From contig DATAHN010000041.1 of the NCBI GenBank assembly GCA_036263155.1, positions 1 to 44,532 of the forward strand: DNA of 44,532 bases. Direction: 5' to 3'. Shown here one piece after another: positions 1 to 7,108 of this stretch. The notes below the pieces were generated by a model. The model did not search any database. It saw nothing but the letters and a program-made list of their open reading frames with translations, and was not told the DNA's origin. Both the position numbers and the translations under genes were made by a program. The stretch comes from DASUBN01 sp036263155 (GTDB lineage: Bacteria; Pseudomonadota; Gammaproteobacteria; Natronospirales; REEB76). The first letter of the stretch is position 1. The number at the start of each line of letters is the position of its first letter.

Positions 1-203
1 TGCAGGCTGGGGTCGTCCTGGCAGTTGCCGTCCTCGTCCTTCTGTTGCCACTCGTAGCACTCCCCTTCCGGCGGCGGCGGCAGCGCAGCATAGGTACCGT
101 CCTGCTGGGCATGGATCGGCGTGACGAAAGCGGCGGCGGCGAGCCCGCCCACCAGCAGCCACAACATCCCCGCGCCCAGGTTCCTCAAGCTCATCGCAGC
201 CAT
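1..203 (-). CDS. Secreted hypothetical protein, N-terminal part only
   Basis: I do not recognise this protein. The gene enters from the left edge, so only its first 67 or so codons are visible. The start is an ATG preceded by AGGGAG about six bases upstream; a second ATG lies three codons later. Residues 5-32 form a signal peptide with a hydrophobic core (LWLLVGGLAAAAF) and a likely cleavage after PIHA. The mature part begins QQDGTYA, then has a run of four prolines and an acidic segment with two cysteines (GECYEW, GNCQDD). It lies downstream of ctaB on the same strand, where many relatives have a SCO/SenC gene. The visible part shows no SCO feature, so it is probably something else. Confidence 0.6.
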   Translation of the reverse strand, partial: MAAMSLRNLGAGMLWLLVGGLAAAAFVTPIHAQQDGTYAALPPPPEGECYEWQQKDEDGNCQDDPSL

Positions 204-275
204 GTGCACTCCCTTGTGCCCGGACGGGCATCCCCTGCCACTGGAGACTTAAGGTTAGGCGCTGGCAGCGCGAAA

Positions 276-1178
276 TCAAGCGGCGCGGAACAGCAGGGGC
301 ACGTAGTGATCCAGGAGCAGCGCGGCGAACAGGAGCGACAGGTACCAGATGGACCAGTGGAAGGTCCGCATCGGGAGTGTCTCATCCTCGGTGCTCTTGA
401 GGCGCCAGGCGTACCAGAGGAACACGCCGCCCAGCACCAGGGCCGAGACCAGGTACAGGAGGCCGCTCATGCGGATGGCGTAGGGCAGGAGGCTCACCGC
501 CAGCAGGAGCAGCGTATAGAGCAGGATCTGCAGCTTGGTGTATTCCACGCCGTGGGTGACGGGCAGCATGGGGATGCCCACCTTGGCGTAGTCCTCGCGC
601 CGGTGGATGGCCAGCGCCCAGAAGTGCGGCGGCGTCCATATGAAGATGATGAGGAACAGCAGGAACGCGCCGGCCCCGGCATGGCCGGTGACCGCGGTCC
701 AGCCCAGGAGCGGCGGCGCGGCGCCGGCGGCACCGCCGATGACGATGTTCTGGGGCGAGGCGCGCTTCAGGAACACGGTATAGATCACCGCGTAGCCAAT
801 GAGGGAGATGAAGGTGAGCACCGCCGTGAGGGTATTCACCAGCGCTGTGAGGATCAGCATGGAGAGCATGGTGAGGGTGAGCGCGAACAGCACCACCTGC
901 CGCTCCGTCACCTGCCCCGTGGGCAGCGGCCGGTGGCGGGTGCGGAACATCACCGCGTCAACCTTCTGGTCCAAGAGGTGGTTCACCGCCGCGGCGCCGG
1001 AGGCCGCGAGGCCGATGCCCAGCGTGCCGAAGATGAGCTTGCTCAAAGGCGGCCAGCCGGGCACCGCCAGGAACATGCCCACCACCGCGGTGAAGACGAT
1101 GAGCGACACGACCCTCGGTTTACCGAGTTCATAGAAGTCTCGCCAAGTGGTCCCCGCTTCGCTCGCGCTCGTATTCAT
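276..1178 (-). CDS. ctaB: Protoheme IX farnesyltransferase (heme O synthase)
   Basis: Inner-membrane UbiA-superfamily prenyltransferase that transfers farnesyl diphosphate to heme B, giving heme O, the precursor of heme A for the oxidase encoded nearby. The 300-residue length is normal. The first aspartate-rich motif is visible as NHLLDQKVD (about residues 66-74), followed by the family signature RTRHRPLPTG. The second polar loop reads DYAKVGIPMLPVTHG. About nine hydrophobic segments are evident. It follows ctaA on the same strand after a 137-bp gap filled by an array of hairpins, so its expression relative to ctaA may be modulated there. The product of this enzyme is the substrate of CtaA. 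Confidence 0.96.
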   Translation of the reverse strand: MNTSASEAGTTWRDFYELGKPRVVSLIVFTAVVGMFLAVPGWPPLSKLIFGTLGIGLAASGAAAVNHLLDQKVDAVMFRTRHRPLPTGQVTERQVVLFALTLTMLSMLILTALVNTLTAVLTFISLIGYAVIYTVFLKRASPQNIVIGGAAGAAPPLLGWTAVTGHAGAGAFLLFLIIFIWTPPHFWALAIHRREDYAKVGIPMLPVTHGVEYTKLQILLYTLLLLAVSLLPYAIRMSGLLYLVSALVLGGVFLWYAWRLKSTEDETLPMRTFHWSIWYLSLLFAALLLDHYVPLLFRAA

Positions 1179-1194
1179 CTCTTCCCCGCATTAC

Positions 1195-1310
1195 GCTTTC
1201 GCTACGCGAAAGCTGTCTATATACGCCTTCTGCAAAATACATCCTGTATTTTGCAGACCGCCGAGTCCGGCGCATGTCCGGACTCGGCGTCACGGCGCTT
1301 CCTGCGCCGT
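1195..1310. repeat. Array of four adjacent perfect hairpins (array A)
   Basis: The gap between ctaA and ctaB is almost entirely palindromic. Hairpin 1 is GCTTTCGC/GCGAAAGC (1195-1213, 3-base loop). Hairpin 2 is a 13-bp stem at 1229-1257 (TCTGCAAAATACA, 3-base loop). Hairpin 3 is a 12-bp stem at 1259-1289 containing GAGTCCGG/CCGGACTC with a 7-base loop. Hairpin 4 is ACGGCGC/GCGCCGT (1292-1310). The stems are unrelated to each other, but hairpin 3 shares its core with a hairpin at 36216-36242. No T-tract follows any of them, so none is a typical intrinsic terminator. In the ctaA-ctaB transcript they could stabilise or punctuate mRNA; this is inference. Confidence 0.85.
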
Positions 1311-1315
1311 CCGCT

Positions 1316-2302
1316 CTATTTCGCGTTAACCGACCAATTCAATGTTACGACTGCGCCGAGCAGCAGCGCCGCCACGCCATTGTGCAGGTCAGCCAGGGGC
1401 AAGGGCCAGCCGAACTTCACGAGGCTGATGCCGAGCGCGATCTGTGTCAGCAGCAGCGCCCCGACCAGGGCTGCGAGCCAGCGTAGCGCCGGGACCCGCG
1501 CCCGCAGCATGAGATCGAAGCTGGTGAAGCCCACCACCAGGAAGGTGACGAGCGCCCCCAGCCGGTGCGTCACGTGGATGGCCATGCGCGCTGCATTCCC
1601 GAGGATGCCGCCCTGGTAGTCCGGCCCCAAGCCGTGCCAGCTGAAGCCGGCGGCGAAGTCCATGCCCTCGGGCCAGAAGCTGCCCTGGCAGGTGGGGAAG
1701 TCCGGGCAGGCGATGGCCGCGTAGTTGCTGCTGACCCAGCCACCCAGCGCGATCTGGCAGGCCAGCACCACGAGACTCAGGAGCGCGAGGCGGCGGAAGA
1801 TCGGCCCCGACTCGGTGCCGTGCCGCAGCCAGCCGCCGCTCTGCAGCACCAGCAGCACCAGGAGTGCGAAGGTGGCAAGCCCACCCAGGAGATGGGCCGT
1901 GACCACCGGCGGGAACAGGAGCAGCGTCACCGTCCACATGCCGAGCAGCGCCTGGAACACCACGAGTCCCAGCAGCAGCGCGGGCAGGAGCTTGGGCTGC
2001 CCCGGGTCGCGCCGGCGCCAGAACGCGAGCCCCGCCATCACCAGGATCAGGGTGCCGAGGCCCCCCACGAAGTAACGGTGGATCATCTCCTTCCAGGCCC
2101 GCGCCGGCTCCAGCGGCCGCGCCGCTAGCATGCTCGGGTCCACTTCCGTGTGGCTCGGCACCGCCATGTGGCCGTAGCAGCCCGGCCAGTCCGGGCACCC
2201 CAAGCCCGCCTGGGACAGGCGCACGTAGGCACCCAGCATCACCACGCCGAAGGCGAGCACCGCGGCGGCGATGGCGATGTAGAGGAAGTAATTCTTTTTC
2301 AT
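1316..2302 (-). CDS. ctaA: Heme A synthase (COX15/CtaA family)
   Basis: Membrane enzyme that oxidises the C8 methyl of heme O to a formyl group, giving heme A for cytochrome c oxidase. The 328-residue protein has eight predicted membrane helices, as usual for the family. Conserved heme-ligand histidines are visible in MIHRYFVGG, VVTAHLLGG, IHVTHRLGA and LADLHNGVA. An early loop holds the cysteine pair GCPDWPGCYG, and the second half has a matching CPDFPTCQG loop, as expected from the internal duplication of CtaA. The ATG overlaps the TGA of the upstream SCO-like gene by one base, pointing to translational coupling. Confidence 0.95.
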   Translation of the reverse strand: MKKNYFLYIAIAAAVLAFGVVMLGAYVRLSQAGLGCPDWPGCYGHMAVPSHTEVDPSMLAARPLEPARAWKEMIHRYFVGGLGTLILVMAGLAFWRRRDPGQPKLLPALLLGLVVFQALLGMWTVTLLLFPPVVTAHLLGGLATFALLVLLVLQSGGWLRHGTESGPIFRRLALLSLVVLACQIALGGWVSSNYAAIACPDFPTCQGSFWPEGMDFAAGFSWHGLGPDYQGGILGNAARMAIHVTHRLGALVTFLVVGFTSFDLMLRARVPALRWLAALVGALLLTQIALGISLVKFGWPLPLADLHNGVAALLLGAVVTLNWSVNAK

Positions 2303-2865
2303 CAGCCTTCGCTCACGCCCAAGAGGTGACGCAGATCCTGAAGGATATGCTTCGGATCTTCGCTCAAGGGGTAACGCAGCACCACGTAGCCCTTCGGGTC
2401 CACGAGGTAGACGTACTTGGGCGCATCCGCGCCGTCGAAGGCGGCGAGCGCGGCGCGGCCGATGCCGTCCACCGCCGTGAGGCCGGTGTCCTGCTTCGCT
2501 TCCGCGTCCGGCGCACCCGATGCGAGATAGAGCCGCTGCACTTGCCGGCTGTTCTCCCCCAGTGCAATCTCGCTCACCTGCATGGCCTGCAGTGCGCCGC
2601 GGCAGTCCGCGCCGCAGCCGGCAGCGGCGCCCACATACACGAGCGTGAGATGGTGCAGGAAGTAGTCCGCCGGCAGCGGCAGGCCCGTGGAGTCCACCGG
2701 GCGCGGCGGCTGCACGAACTCACCCTTGTTAGTGGTGCCGAGGTGCACCTTGTCCAGGTTCGCGTACAGGAGCCAGGAACCCAGCGCCGGCGCCAGGAAC
2801 ACCGCCAGCAGCACCAGCAGGATCCAGCGGTTCTTGTTCGCGGCCTTCTGCGTCTCGTCGTTCAT
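2302..2865 (-). CDS. Membrane-anchored SCO-like protein of the cox cluster
   Basis: A 187-residue protein with one membrane anchor (about residues 14-33, ILLVLLAVFLAPALGSWLLY) and a periplasmic domain. The domain looks like a reduced SCO/thioredoxin fold. GCGADC has the CxxxC spacing used by SCO proteins to bind copper, and a late LVDPKGYVVLRY strand resembles the SCO strand LIDPxG, but I see no histidine in the segment just before that strand where SCO proteins carry their copper ligand. An uncharacterised gene sits at this position, between SURF1 and ctaA, in other gammaproteobacteria. A role in oxidase metallation or heme delivery is inferred from context. The start is chosen as the ATG whose ATGA overlaps the SURF1 stop; a longer upstream reading is only SURF1 in another frame. 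Confidence 0.8.
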   Translation of the reverse strand: MNDETQKAANKNRWILLVLLAVFLAPALGSWLLYANLDKVHLGTTNKGEFVQPPRPVDSTGLPLPADYFLHHLTLVYVGAAAGCGADCRGALQAMQVSEIALGENSRQVQRLYLASGAPDAEAKQDTGLTAVDGIGRAALAAFDGADAPKYVYLVDPKGYVVLRYPLSEDPKHILQDLRHLLGVSEG

Positions 2866-3602
2866 GCCCGTCTCCTCGTGCGGCGCAGGTTCACCACCAG
2901 CCACACCGTGAACACCGCCAGTGCCAGCATCAGCCACTGGAATGCATACCCCAGGTGCCGCGCGGGAGTGAGCCCCACGTCCAGCACCGCCTGCCGCGCG
3001 TAGCCGTCCGGCTGCGCGGGATCCAACTTCAGCACCGGCGTCATGAGCTTGGGACCATACAGGGCCAGAAGCGCATGGCTGTCCGGATAGAACATGAGCT
3101 TGGGCCAACCTGCGGCGGGCGGTGCCGGTGTCCCTAGCTTGATGCCGGGCACCGGCAGCGTGCCGATGCTGGCCTCGATGCGGCGCGGCGCCGTGCTTAC
3201 GGCGACGTCCGGCGCCCTGCCCTGGGCGTCCGCCGGCACCCAGCCCCGGTCCACCAGGGCGATCACGTGGCCCTGCATCAGGAACGGTGTCAGCACCTCG
3301 TAACCCACTCCCTCGTCGCGGGGGATGTCCTGCAGCAGCACCTGGCGGGCATTGTCATAGCTCCCGGTGGCGCTGACCTTGAGGTAGGCCGGGAAGCTCT
3401 CGAGGGTGGGATCCGCCAGCAGCGCGTCCAGCGACACCGGCGGGCGTTTCGCCTGCTCCGCATAGCTCGCCAGGAGCTCGCGCTTGTACTCGCCCCGCTG
3501 CCACTGCCACCAGGACAGGCGCAGGAACAGCGCGCACAGGACCAGCATGGCCAGGGTCGGCCACAGGCCCGGACGGAAGGCATTGCCGAGGCTCAGGCGC
3601 AA
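2862..3602 (-). CDS. SURF1 family cytochrome oxidase assembly protein
   Basis: SURF1 (Shy1) proteins assist heme A insertion into oxidase subunit I. The 246-residue product has the family layout: an N-terminal membrane helix (about 15-31) followed by the LSWWQWQRGEYKRELL segment, a periplasmic domain including YEVLTPFLMQGHVIALVDRGWVP, and a C-terminal helix near LGYAFQWLMLALAVF. The only plausible start is TTG at 3602, because an in-frame TAG lies two codons upstream and the next ATG is inside the first helix. No strong ribosome site is seen. The divergent gene at 3636 starts only 33 bp away, so the promoter of this transcription unit must lie within that neighbour. Confidence 0.9.
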   Translation of the reverse strand: MRLSLGNAFRPGLWPTLAMLVLCALFLRLSWWQWQRGEYKRELLASYAEQAKRPPVSLDALLADPTLESFPAYLKVSATGSYDNARQVLLQDIPRDEGVGYEVLTPFLMQGHVIALVDRGWVPADAQGRAPDVAVSTAPRRIEASIGTLPVPGIKLGTPAPPAAGWPKLMFYPDSHALLALYGPKLMTPVLKLDPAQPDGYARQAVLDVGLTPARHLGYAFQWLMLALAVFTVWLVVNLRRTRRRA

Positions 3603-3635
3603 GTGCTAACGTGCCCCGCTGCCGCGGAGATACCC

Positions 3636-3845
3636 ATGCTGCCACGCCTCATCATCGTCGCCATCCTGCTCGCCATCCTCGCCAGCCTGTTCTCGGGCAT
3701 GTACTTCATGCTGAAGGACCGGGGCCAGTCCCAGCGCAACGTCAAGGCGCTCTCGATCCGCATCGGCCTGTCGCTGCTCTTGTTTGCCCTGCTCATCGCG
3801 GCCTATCTGACGGGCCTCATCCACCCGAACGCCGTACAACCTTAG
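3636..3845 (+). CDS. DUF2909-type twin transmembrane protein
   Basis: A 69-residue membrane protein with two hydrophobic helices (about 4-26 and 43-62) joined by a basic loop, MLKDRGQSQRNVKALSIR. This matches the small twin-helix DUF2909 family, which is commonly found within cox clusters of gammaproteobacteria; its function is unknown. The start ATG follows GGAG with six bases of spacing. The gene is the only plus-strand gene in the oxidase cluster and splits it into two minus-strand units, ctaC-ctaD-orf-ctaG-ctaE and SURF1-SCO-like-ctaA-ctaB. It ends at the bidirectional terminator shared with ctaE. Confidence 0.85.
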   Translation: MLPRLIIVAILLAILASLFSGMYFMLKDRGQSQRNVKALSIRIGLSLLLFALLIAAYLTGLIHPNAVQP

Positions 3846-3848
3846 AAA

Positions 3849-3882
3849 AAGAAGCGCCGCGTTTTAAGGCGCGGCGCTTCTT
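3849..3882. terminator. Bidirectional intrinsic terminator
   Basis: A 13-bp perfect stem (aagaagcgccgcg paired with its complement) around the loop ttttaagg, with A-rich sequence on the left and T-rich sequence on the right (ttattgtctt). It can end transcription of the plus-strand gene stopping at 3845 and of ctaE, which stops at 3904 on the minus strand. Confidence 0.9.
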
Positions 3883-3903
3883 ATTGTCTTTCCGCTGTGT
3901 CGC

Positions 3904-4788
3904 TTAGAGCCAGTACACGAAGATGTACAGGCCCAACCACACCACATCCACGAAGTGCCAGTACCAGCTCACCGCCTCGAACGCGAAGTGGTGGTGCGGC
4001 TCGAAGTGGCCGCGCATGGAACGGCCCAGGATCACCGTCAGCATGATGGCGCCGATGGTGACGTGCAGGCCGTGGAAGCCGGTCAGCATGAAGAAGGTCG
4101 AGCCATAGATGCCGGAACCCAGGGTCAGGTTCTGCTTGGTGTAGGCGTCGATGTACTCGTGCGCCTGCATGAACACGAAGGTGAAGCCCAGGAGCACCGT
4201 GAACAACAGGAACAGCTTGAGCTTGCCGCGCTGGCCGGCCTTGAGGCCCCAGTGGGCGATGGTCACGGTCAGGCCCGAGGTGAGCAGGATGGCGGTGTTC
4301 AGCGCCGGGATGCCGAGCGCCTCCATGGACTTGAACGCGCCGCCGATGCCGGCGGGGCCATTGGTGGGCCAAGCCGGCTCGTAGCCGTGCCACAGCAGCA
4401 GGTTGGTGAACAGGTTCTTGCCCACGCCGCCGAGCCAGGGCAGCGAGAACTGCCGGGCATAGAACAGCGCGCCGAAGAAGGCGGCGAAGAACATGACCTC
4501 GGAGAAGATGAACCAGGTCATGCCCCAGCGGAAGGAGCGGTCTACCTGCTCGTTGTAGGCGCCGCCCTCGCTCTCGCGGATCACGGTGCCGAACCAGCCG
4601 AACATCATCACCAGGATGATGAGCAGGCCCACCGGGAACAGCATCTCGCCGAACGCCACGTCCTCCATCCACAGCGCCGCGCCCGCCAGCGTGGTGAACA
4701 GGCCGATGGAGCCGACTATCGGCCAGTGGCTGCCGTGCGGCACGTAGTAATGGCTCTTGTCGTAGCCGGCGGTGACATGGACTGACAT
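3904..4788 (-). CDS. ctaE: Cytochrome c oxidase subunit III
   Basis: Seven-helix subunit III of the heme-copper oxidase, needed for stability and proton uptake of subunit I. The 294-residue length fits. Family signatures include YYVPHGSHWPIVGS at the N-terminus, FRWGMTWFIFSEVMFFAAFFGALFY in the middle, HEYIDAY, and the C-terminal GFHGLHVTIGA and WYWHFVDVVWLGLYIFVY. It is the last gene of the ctaC-ctaD-orf-ctaG-ctaE unit, 18 bp after ctaG, and is followed by a strong terminator. Confidence 0.97.
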   Translation of the reverse strand: MSVHVTAGYDKSHYYVPHGSHWPIVGSIGLFTTLAGAALWMEDVAFGEMLFPVGLLIILVMMFGWFGTVIRESEGGAYNEQVDRSFRWGMTWFIFSEVMFFAAFFGALFYARQFSLPWLGGVGKNLFTNLLLWHGYEPAWPTNGPAGIGGAFKSMEALGIPALNTAILLTSGLTVTIAHWGLKAGQRGKLKLFLLFTVLLGFTFVFMQAHEYIDAYTKQNLTLGSGIYGSTFFMLTGFHGLHVTIGAIMLTVILGRSMRGHFEPHHHFAFEAVSWYWHFVDVVWLGLYIFVYWL

Positions 4789-4806
4789 GGCGTCTTCCTT
4801 CTCTGG

Positions 4807-5364
4807 TTACGCCCCGGGCGCGTGCCCGGGCGTCACGTTGTAATACGTATAGGAGATGGTCACGGTGCCGATGTCCTTGGGCAGAGCCGGGTCGATATAG
4901 AACCTCACCGGCATGTGCTTGGACTCATGGGGCCCGAAACTCTCCTTGCTGAAACAGAAACACTCGGTCTTGTGCACGTACTTGGCCGCCTCGCCCGGGG
5001 CGTAGGTCGCCACCGCCTGGGCCGTCACGTCCGCACCGCTCTGGTTCTCGGCGTAGAACGAGGCCCCGTACAGCTCGCCCGGGTGCACCTTGAGCGCGCC
5101 TGCGTCGGGGTGGAACTCGAAGGGCAGCTTGCTGTTCACGGTGGAGAGGAACTGCACTGTCACGCTCCGTCCCTCGTCCACCTCGCCGGCGTAAGCAGAT
5201 GCCACGGTCTCCACGCCCCGTCCGTTCAATCCCGTCAGCCGGCACACCACATTGTAGAGCGGCACCAGCGCGAAGCCGAAGGCGAACATGCCGGCCAGCA
5301 TCGCGCCCAGGCCCAGCAATACCTGGCGGTGGCGCCGCGTGGCCGGGGCCGGGCCGTCGCTCAT
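4807..5364 (-). CDS. ctaG: Cytochrome c oxidase assembly protein CtaG (Cox11)
   Basis: Periplasm-facing copper chaperone that delivers copper for the CuB site of subunit I. The 185-residue product has one N-terminal membrane helix (about 15-37), the conserved membrane-proximal VPLYNVVCRLTG, and the copper-binding CFCF motif (C135, C137) within HKTECFCFSKE. The C-terminal half is a beta-sandwich with the family ending TISYTYYNV. The ATG overlaps the stop of the small upstream gene as ATGA, so the two are translationally coupled. Confidence 0.95.
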   Translation of the reverse strand: MSDGPAPATRRHRQVLLGLGAMLAGMFAFGFALVPLYNVVCRLTGLNGRGVETVASAYAGEVDEGRSVTVQFLSTVNSKLPFEFHPDAGALKVHPGELYGASFYAENQSGADVTAQAVATYAPGEAAKYVHKTECFCFSKESFGPHESKHMPVRFYIDPALPKDIGTVTISYTYYNVTPGHAPGA

Positions 5365-5468
5365 GGGTGCTTCTGCCCCATGACGACGATGATGCCCACG
5401 TAGAACGCCAGCGCCACCAGCGCCAGGATCACTGCGTTGCGCACCACCTTCTTACGTTCCGGCGTCAT
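5361..5468 (-). CDS. Cytochrome oxidase small assembly protein (35 residues)
   Basis: A tiny reading frame between ctaD and ctaG. It encodes a basic N-terminus (MTPERKKVVRN) followed by one hydrophobic helix (about 12-30) and a short GQKHP tail. Small single-helix proteins at this position are annotated in other proteobacteria as cytochrome oxidase small assembly protein. Coding status is supported by an AGGA ribosome site about five bases before the ATG, a start only 12 bases after the ctaD stop, and an ATGA overlap with ctaG. Its exact role is unknown. Confidence 0.75.
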   Translation of the reverse strand: MTPERKKVVRNAVILALVALAFYVGIIVVMGQKHP

Positions 5469-5480
5469 CGTCCTGTCCGC

Positions 5481-7082
5481 TCAGTCCCGGTAAGGATGCG
5501 TCCAGATCTCGGCATCCGGCGGCGTGGTGAAGCTGTGGTACGGGGGCGGCGAGGGCAGGTGCCACTCGAGGCCCTTGGCGCCGTCCCAGGGCTTGGCGGG
5601 GGCCTTCGCGCCGCCGCGGATGCAGCTGATCACCACGTACAGGAAGATGAGCTGCGAGGCGCCGAACATGAAGCCGCCGATGGACGACAGCATGTTGAGG
5701 TCCGTGAACTGCACCGGGTAGTCCGGGATGCGGCGCGGCATGCCGGCCAGGCCCAGGAAGTGCTGCGGGAAGAACAGCACGTTGACCCAGATGGCGCTCA
5801 TCCAGAAATGCCACTTACCGAGCGTCTCGTTGTACATGTGGCCGGTCCACTTGGGCAGCCAGTAGTAGGCCGCGCCCATGATGGCGAAGGCCGCGCCGGT
5901 GACCAGCACGTAGTGGAAGTGCGCCACCACGAAGTAGCTGTCCTGGTACTGGAAGTCCACCGGCACGATGGCGCACATGACGCCGGAGAAGCCGCCGATG
6001 GTGAACAGGAACAGGAACGCCAGGGCGAACAGCATCGGCGTCTCGAAGGTGAGGGAGCCCTTCCACAGCGTGGCGGTCCAGTTGAACACCTTCACGCCGG
6101 TCGGCACCGCGATCAGCATGGTGGTGAACATGAAGAACAGCTCGCCGGCGAGCGGCATGCCCACCGTGAACATGTGGTGCGCCCACACGATGAACGAGAG
6201 GAACGCGATCGATGCCACCGCGTACACCATGGACTCGTAGCCGAACAGCGGCTTGCGCGCGAAGGTCGGGATGATCTCCGAGACGATGCCGAAGGCCGGC
6301 AGGATCATGATGTAGACCTCGGGATGCCCGAAGAACCAGAAGATGTGCTGGAACATCACCGGGTCGCCGCCGCCGGCGGCGCTGAAGAAGCTGGTGCCGA
6401 AGTACTTGTCGGTGAGCAGCATGGTCACCGCGCCGGCCAGCACCGGCATCACCGCGATCAGCAGGTAGGCGGTGATGAACCAGGACCACACGAACAGCGG
6501 CATCTTCAGCAGCGTCATCTTGGGCGCGCGCAGGTTGAGGATGGTCACCACGATGTTGATGGCGCCCATCACCGAGCTGATGCCCATCATGTGCACGGCG
6601 AAGATCACGAACGGGAAGCCGGTACCGGTCTGCAGCGAGAGCGGCGGATACAGGGTCCAGCCGCCGGCCGGACCACCGCCGGGCATCAGCAGCGTGCCGA
6701 GCAGCAGGGTGAACGCGAACGGCAGGATCCAGAAGCTCCAGTTGTTCATGCGCGGCAGCGCCATGTCCGGCGCGCCGATCATGATGGGGATCATCCAGTT
6801 CGCGAGGCCCACGAACGCCGGCATGATCGCGCCGAAGATCATCACCAGCGCGTGCATGGTGGTCATCTGGTTGAAGAACATGGGATCCACGAGCTGCATG
6901 CCGGGCTTGAACAGCTCGGCGCGGATCACCATGGCGAAGCTGCCGCCGACGAAGAACATGAACAGGCTGAACAGGAGGTACAGCGTGCCGATGTCCTTGT
7001 GGTTGGTGGTCGTCACCCAGCGCCACAGGCCGCTCGGGTGGTGCTCGCCGTGGGTGTCGTGGGCGGTAGAAACTGCGCTCAT
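5481..7082 (-). CDS. ctaD: Cytochrome c oxidase subunit I
   Basis: Catalytic subunit with the low-spin heme and the heme a3-CuB centre. The 533-residue protein has all diagnostic residues: heme ligand H77 in TMHALVM; H253 and the crosslinked Y257 in FGHPEVY; CuB ligands H302-H303 in WAHHMFTVG; and H388/H390 in AHFHYVLV, the axial ligands of the two hemes. The K-channel lysine lies in PTGVKVFNW. Twelve membrane helices are expected. It sits between ctaC (26 bp upstream) and the small assembly gene, in the standard aa3-type order. Confidence 0.98.
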   Translation of the reverse strand: MSAVSTAHDTHGEHHPSGLWRWVTTTNHKDIGTLYLLFSLFMFFVGGSFAMVIRAELFKPGMQLVDPMFFNQMTTMHALVMIFGAIMPAFVGLANWMIPIMIGAPDMALPRMNNWSFWILPFAFTLLLGTLLMPGGGPAGGWTLYPPLSLQTGTGFPFVIFAVHMMGISSVMGAINIVVTILNLRAPKMTLLKMPLFVWSWFITAYLLIAVMPVLAGAVTMLLTDKYFGTSFFSAAGGGDPVMFQHIFWFFGHPEVYIMILPAFGIVSEIIPTFARKPLFGYESMVYAVASIAFLSFIVWAHHMFTVGMPLAGELFFMFTTMLIAVPTGVKVFNWTATLWKGSLTFETPMLFALAFLFLFTIGGFSGVMCAIVPVDFQYQDSYFVVAHFHYVLVTGAAFAIMGAAYYWLPKWTGHMYNETLGKWHFWMSAIWVNVLFFPQHFLGLAGMPRRIPDYPVQFTDLNMLSSIGGFMFGASQLIFLYVVISCIRGGAKAPAKPWDGAKGLEWHLPSPPPYHSFTTPPDAEIWTHPYRD

Positions 7083-7108
7083 GTGCTTGTCTCCGGAATC
7101 CGTGTGTT

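Noticed and set aside
1195..1310. Array A as a CRISPR or intrinsic terminator
   Set aside because: The units are palindromes of different sequence, not equal repeats with spacers, and none is followed by a T-tract.
45..1619. Long plus-strand open frame opposite ctaB and ctaA
   Set aside because: Its product is Arg/His/Gln/Glu-rich with no recognisable domain and it lies antisense to two clearly conserved genes. In GC-rich DNA such antisense frames arise by default.
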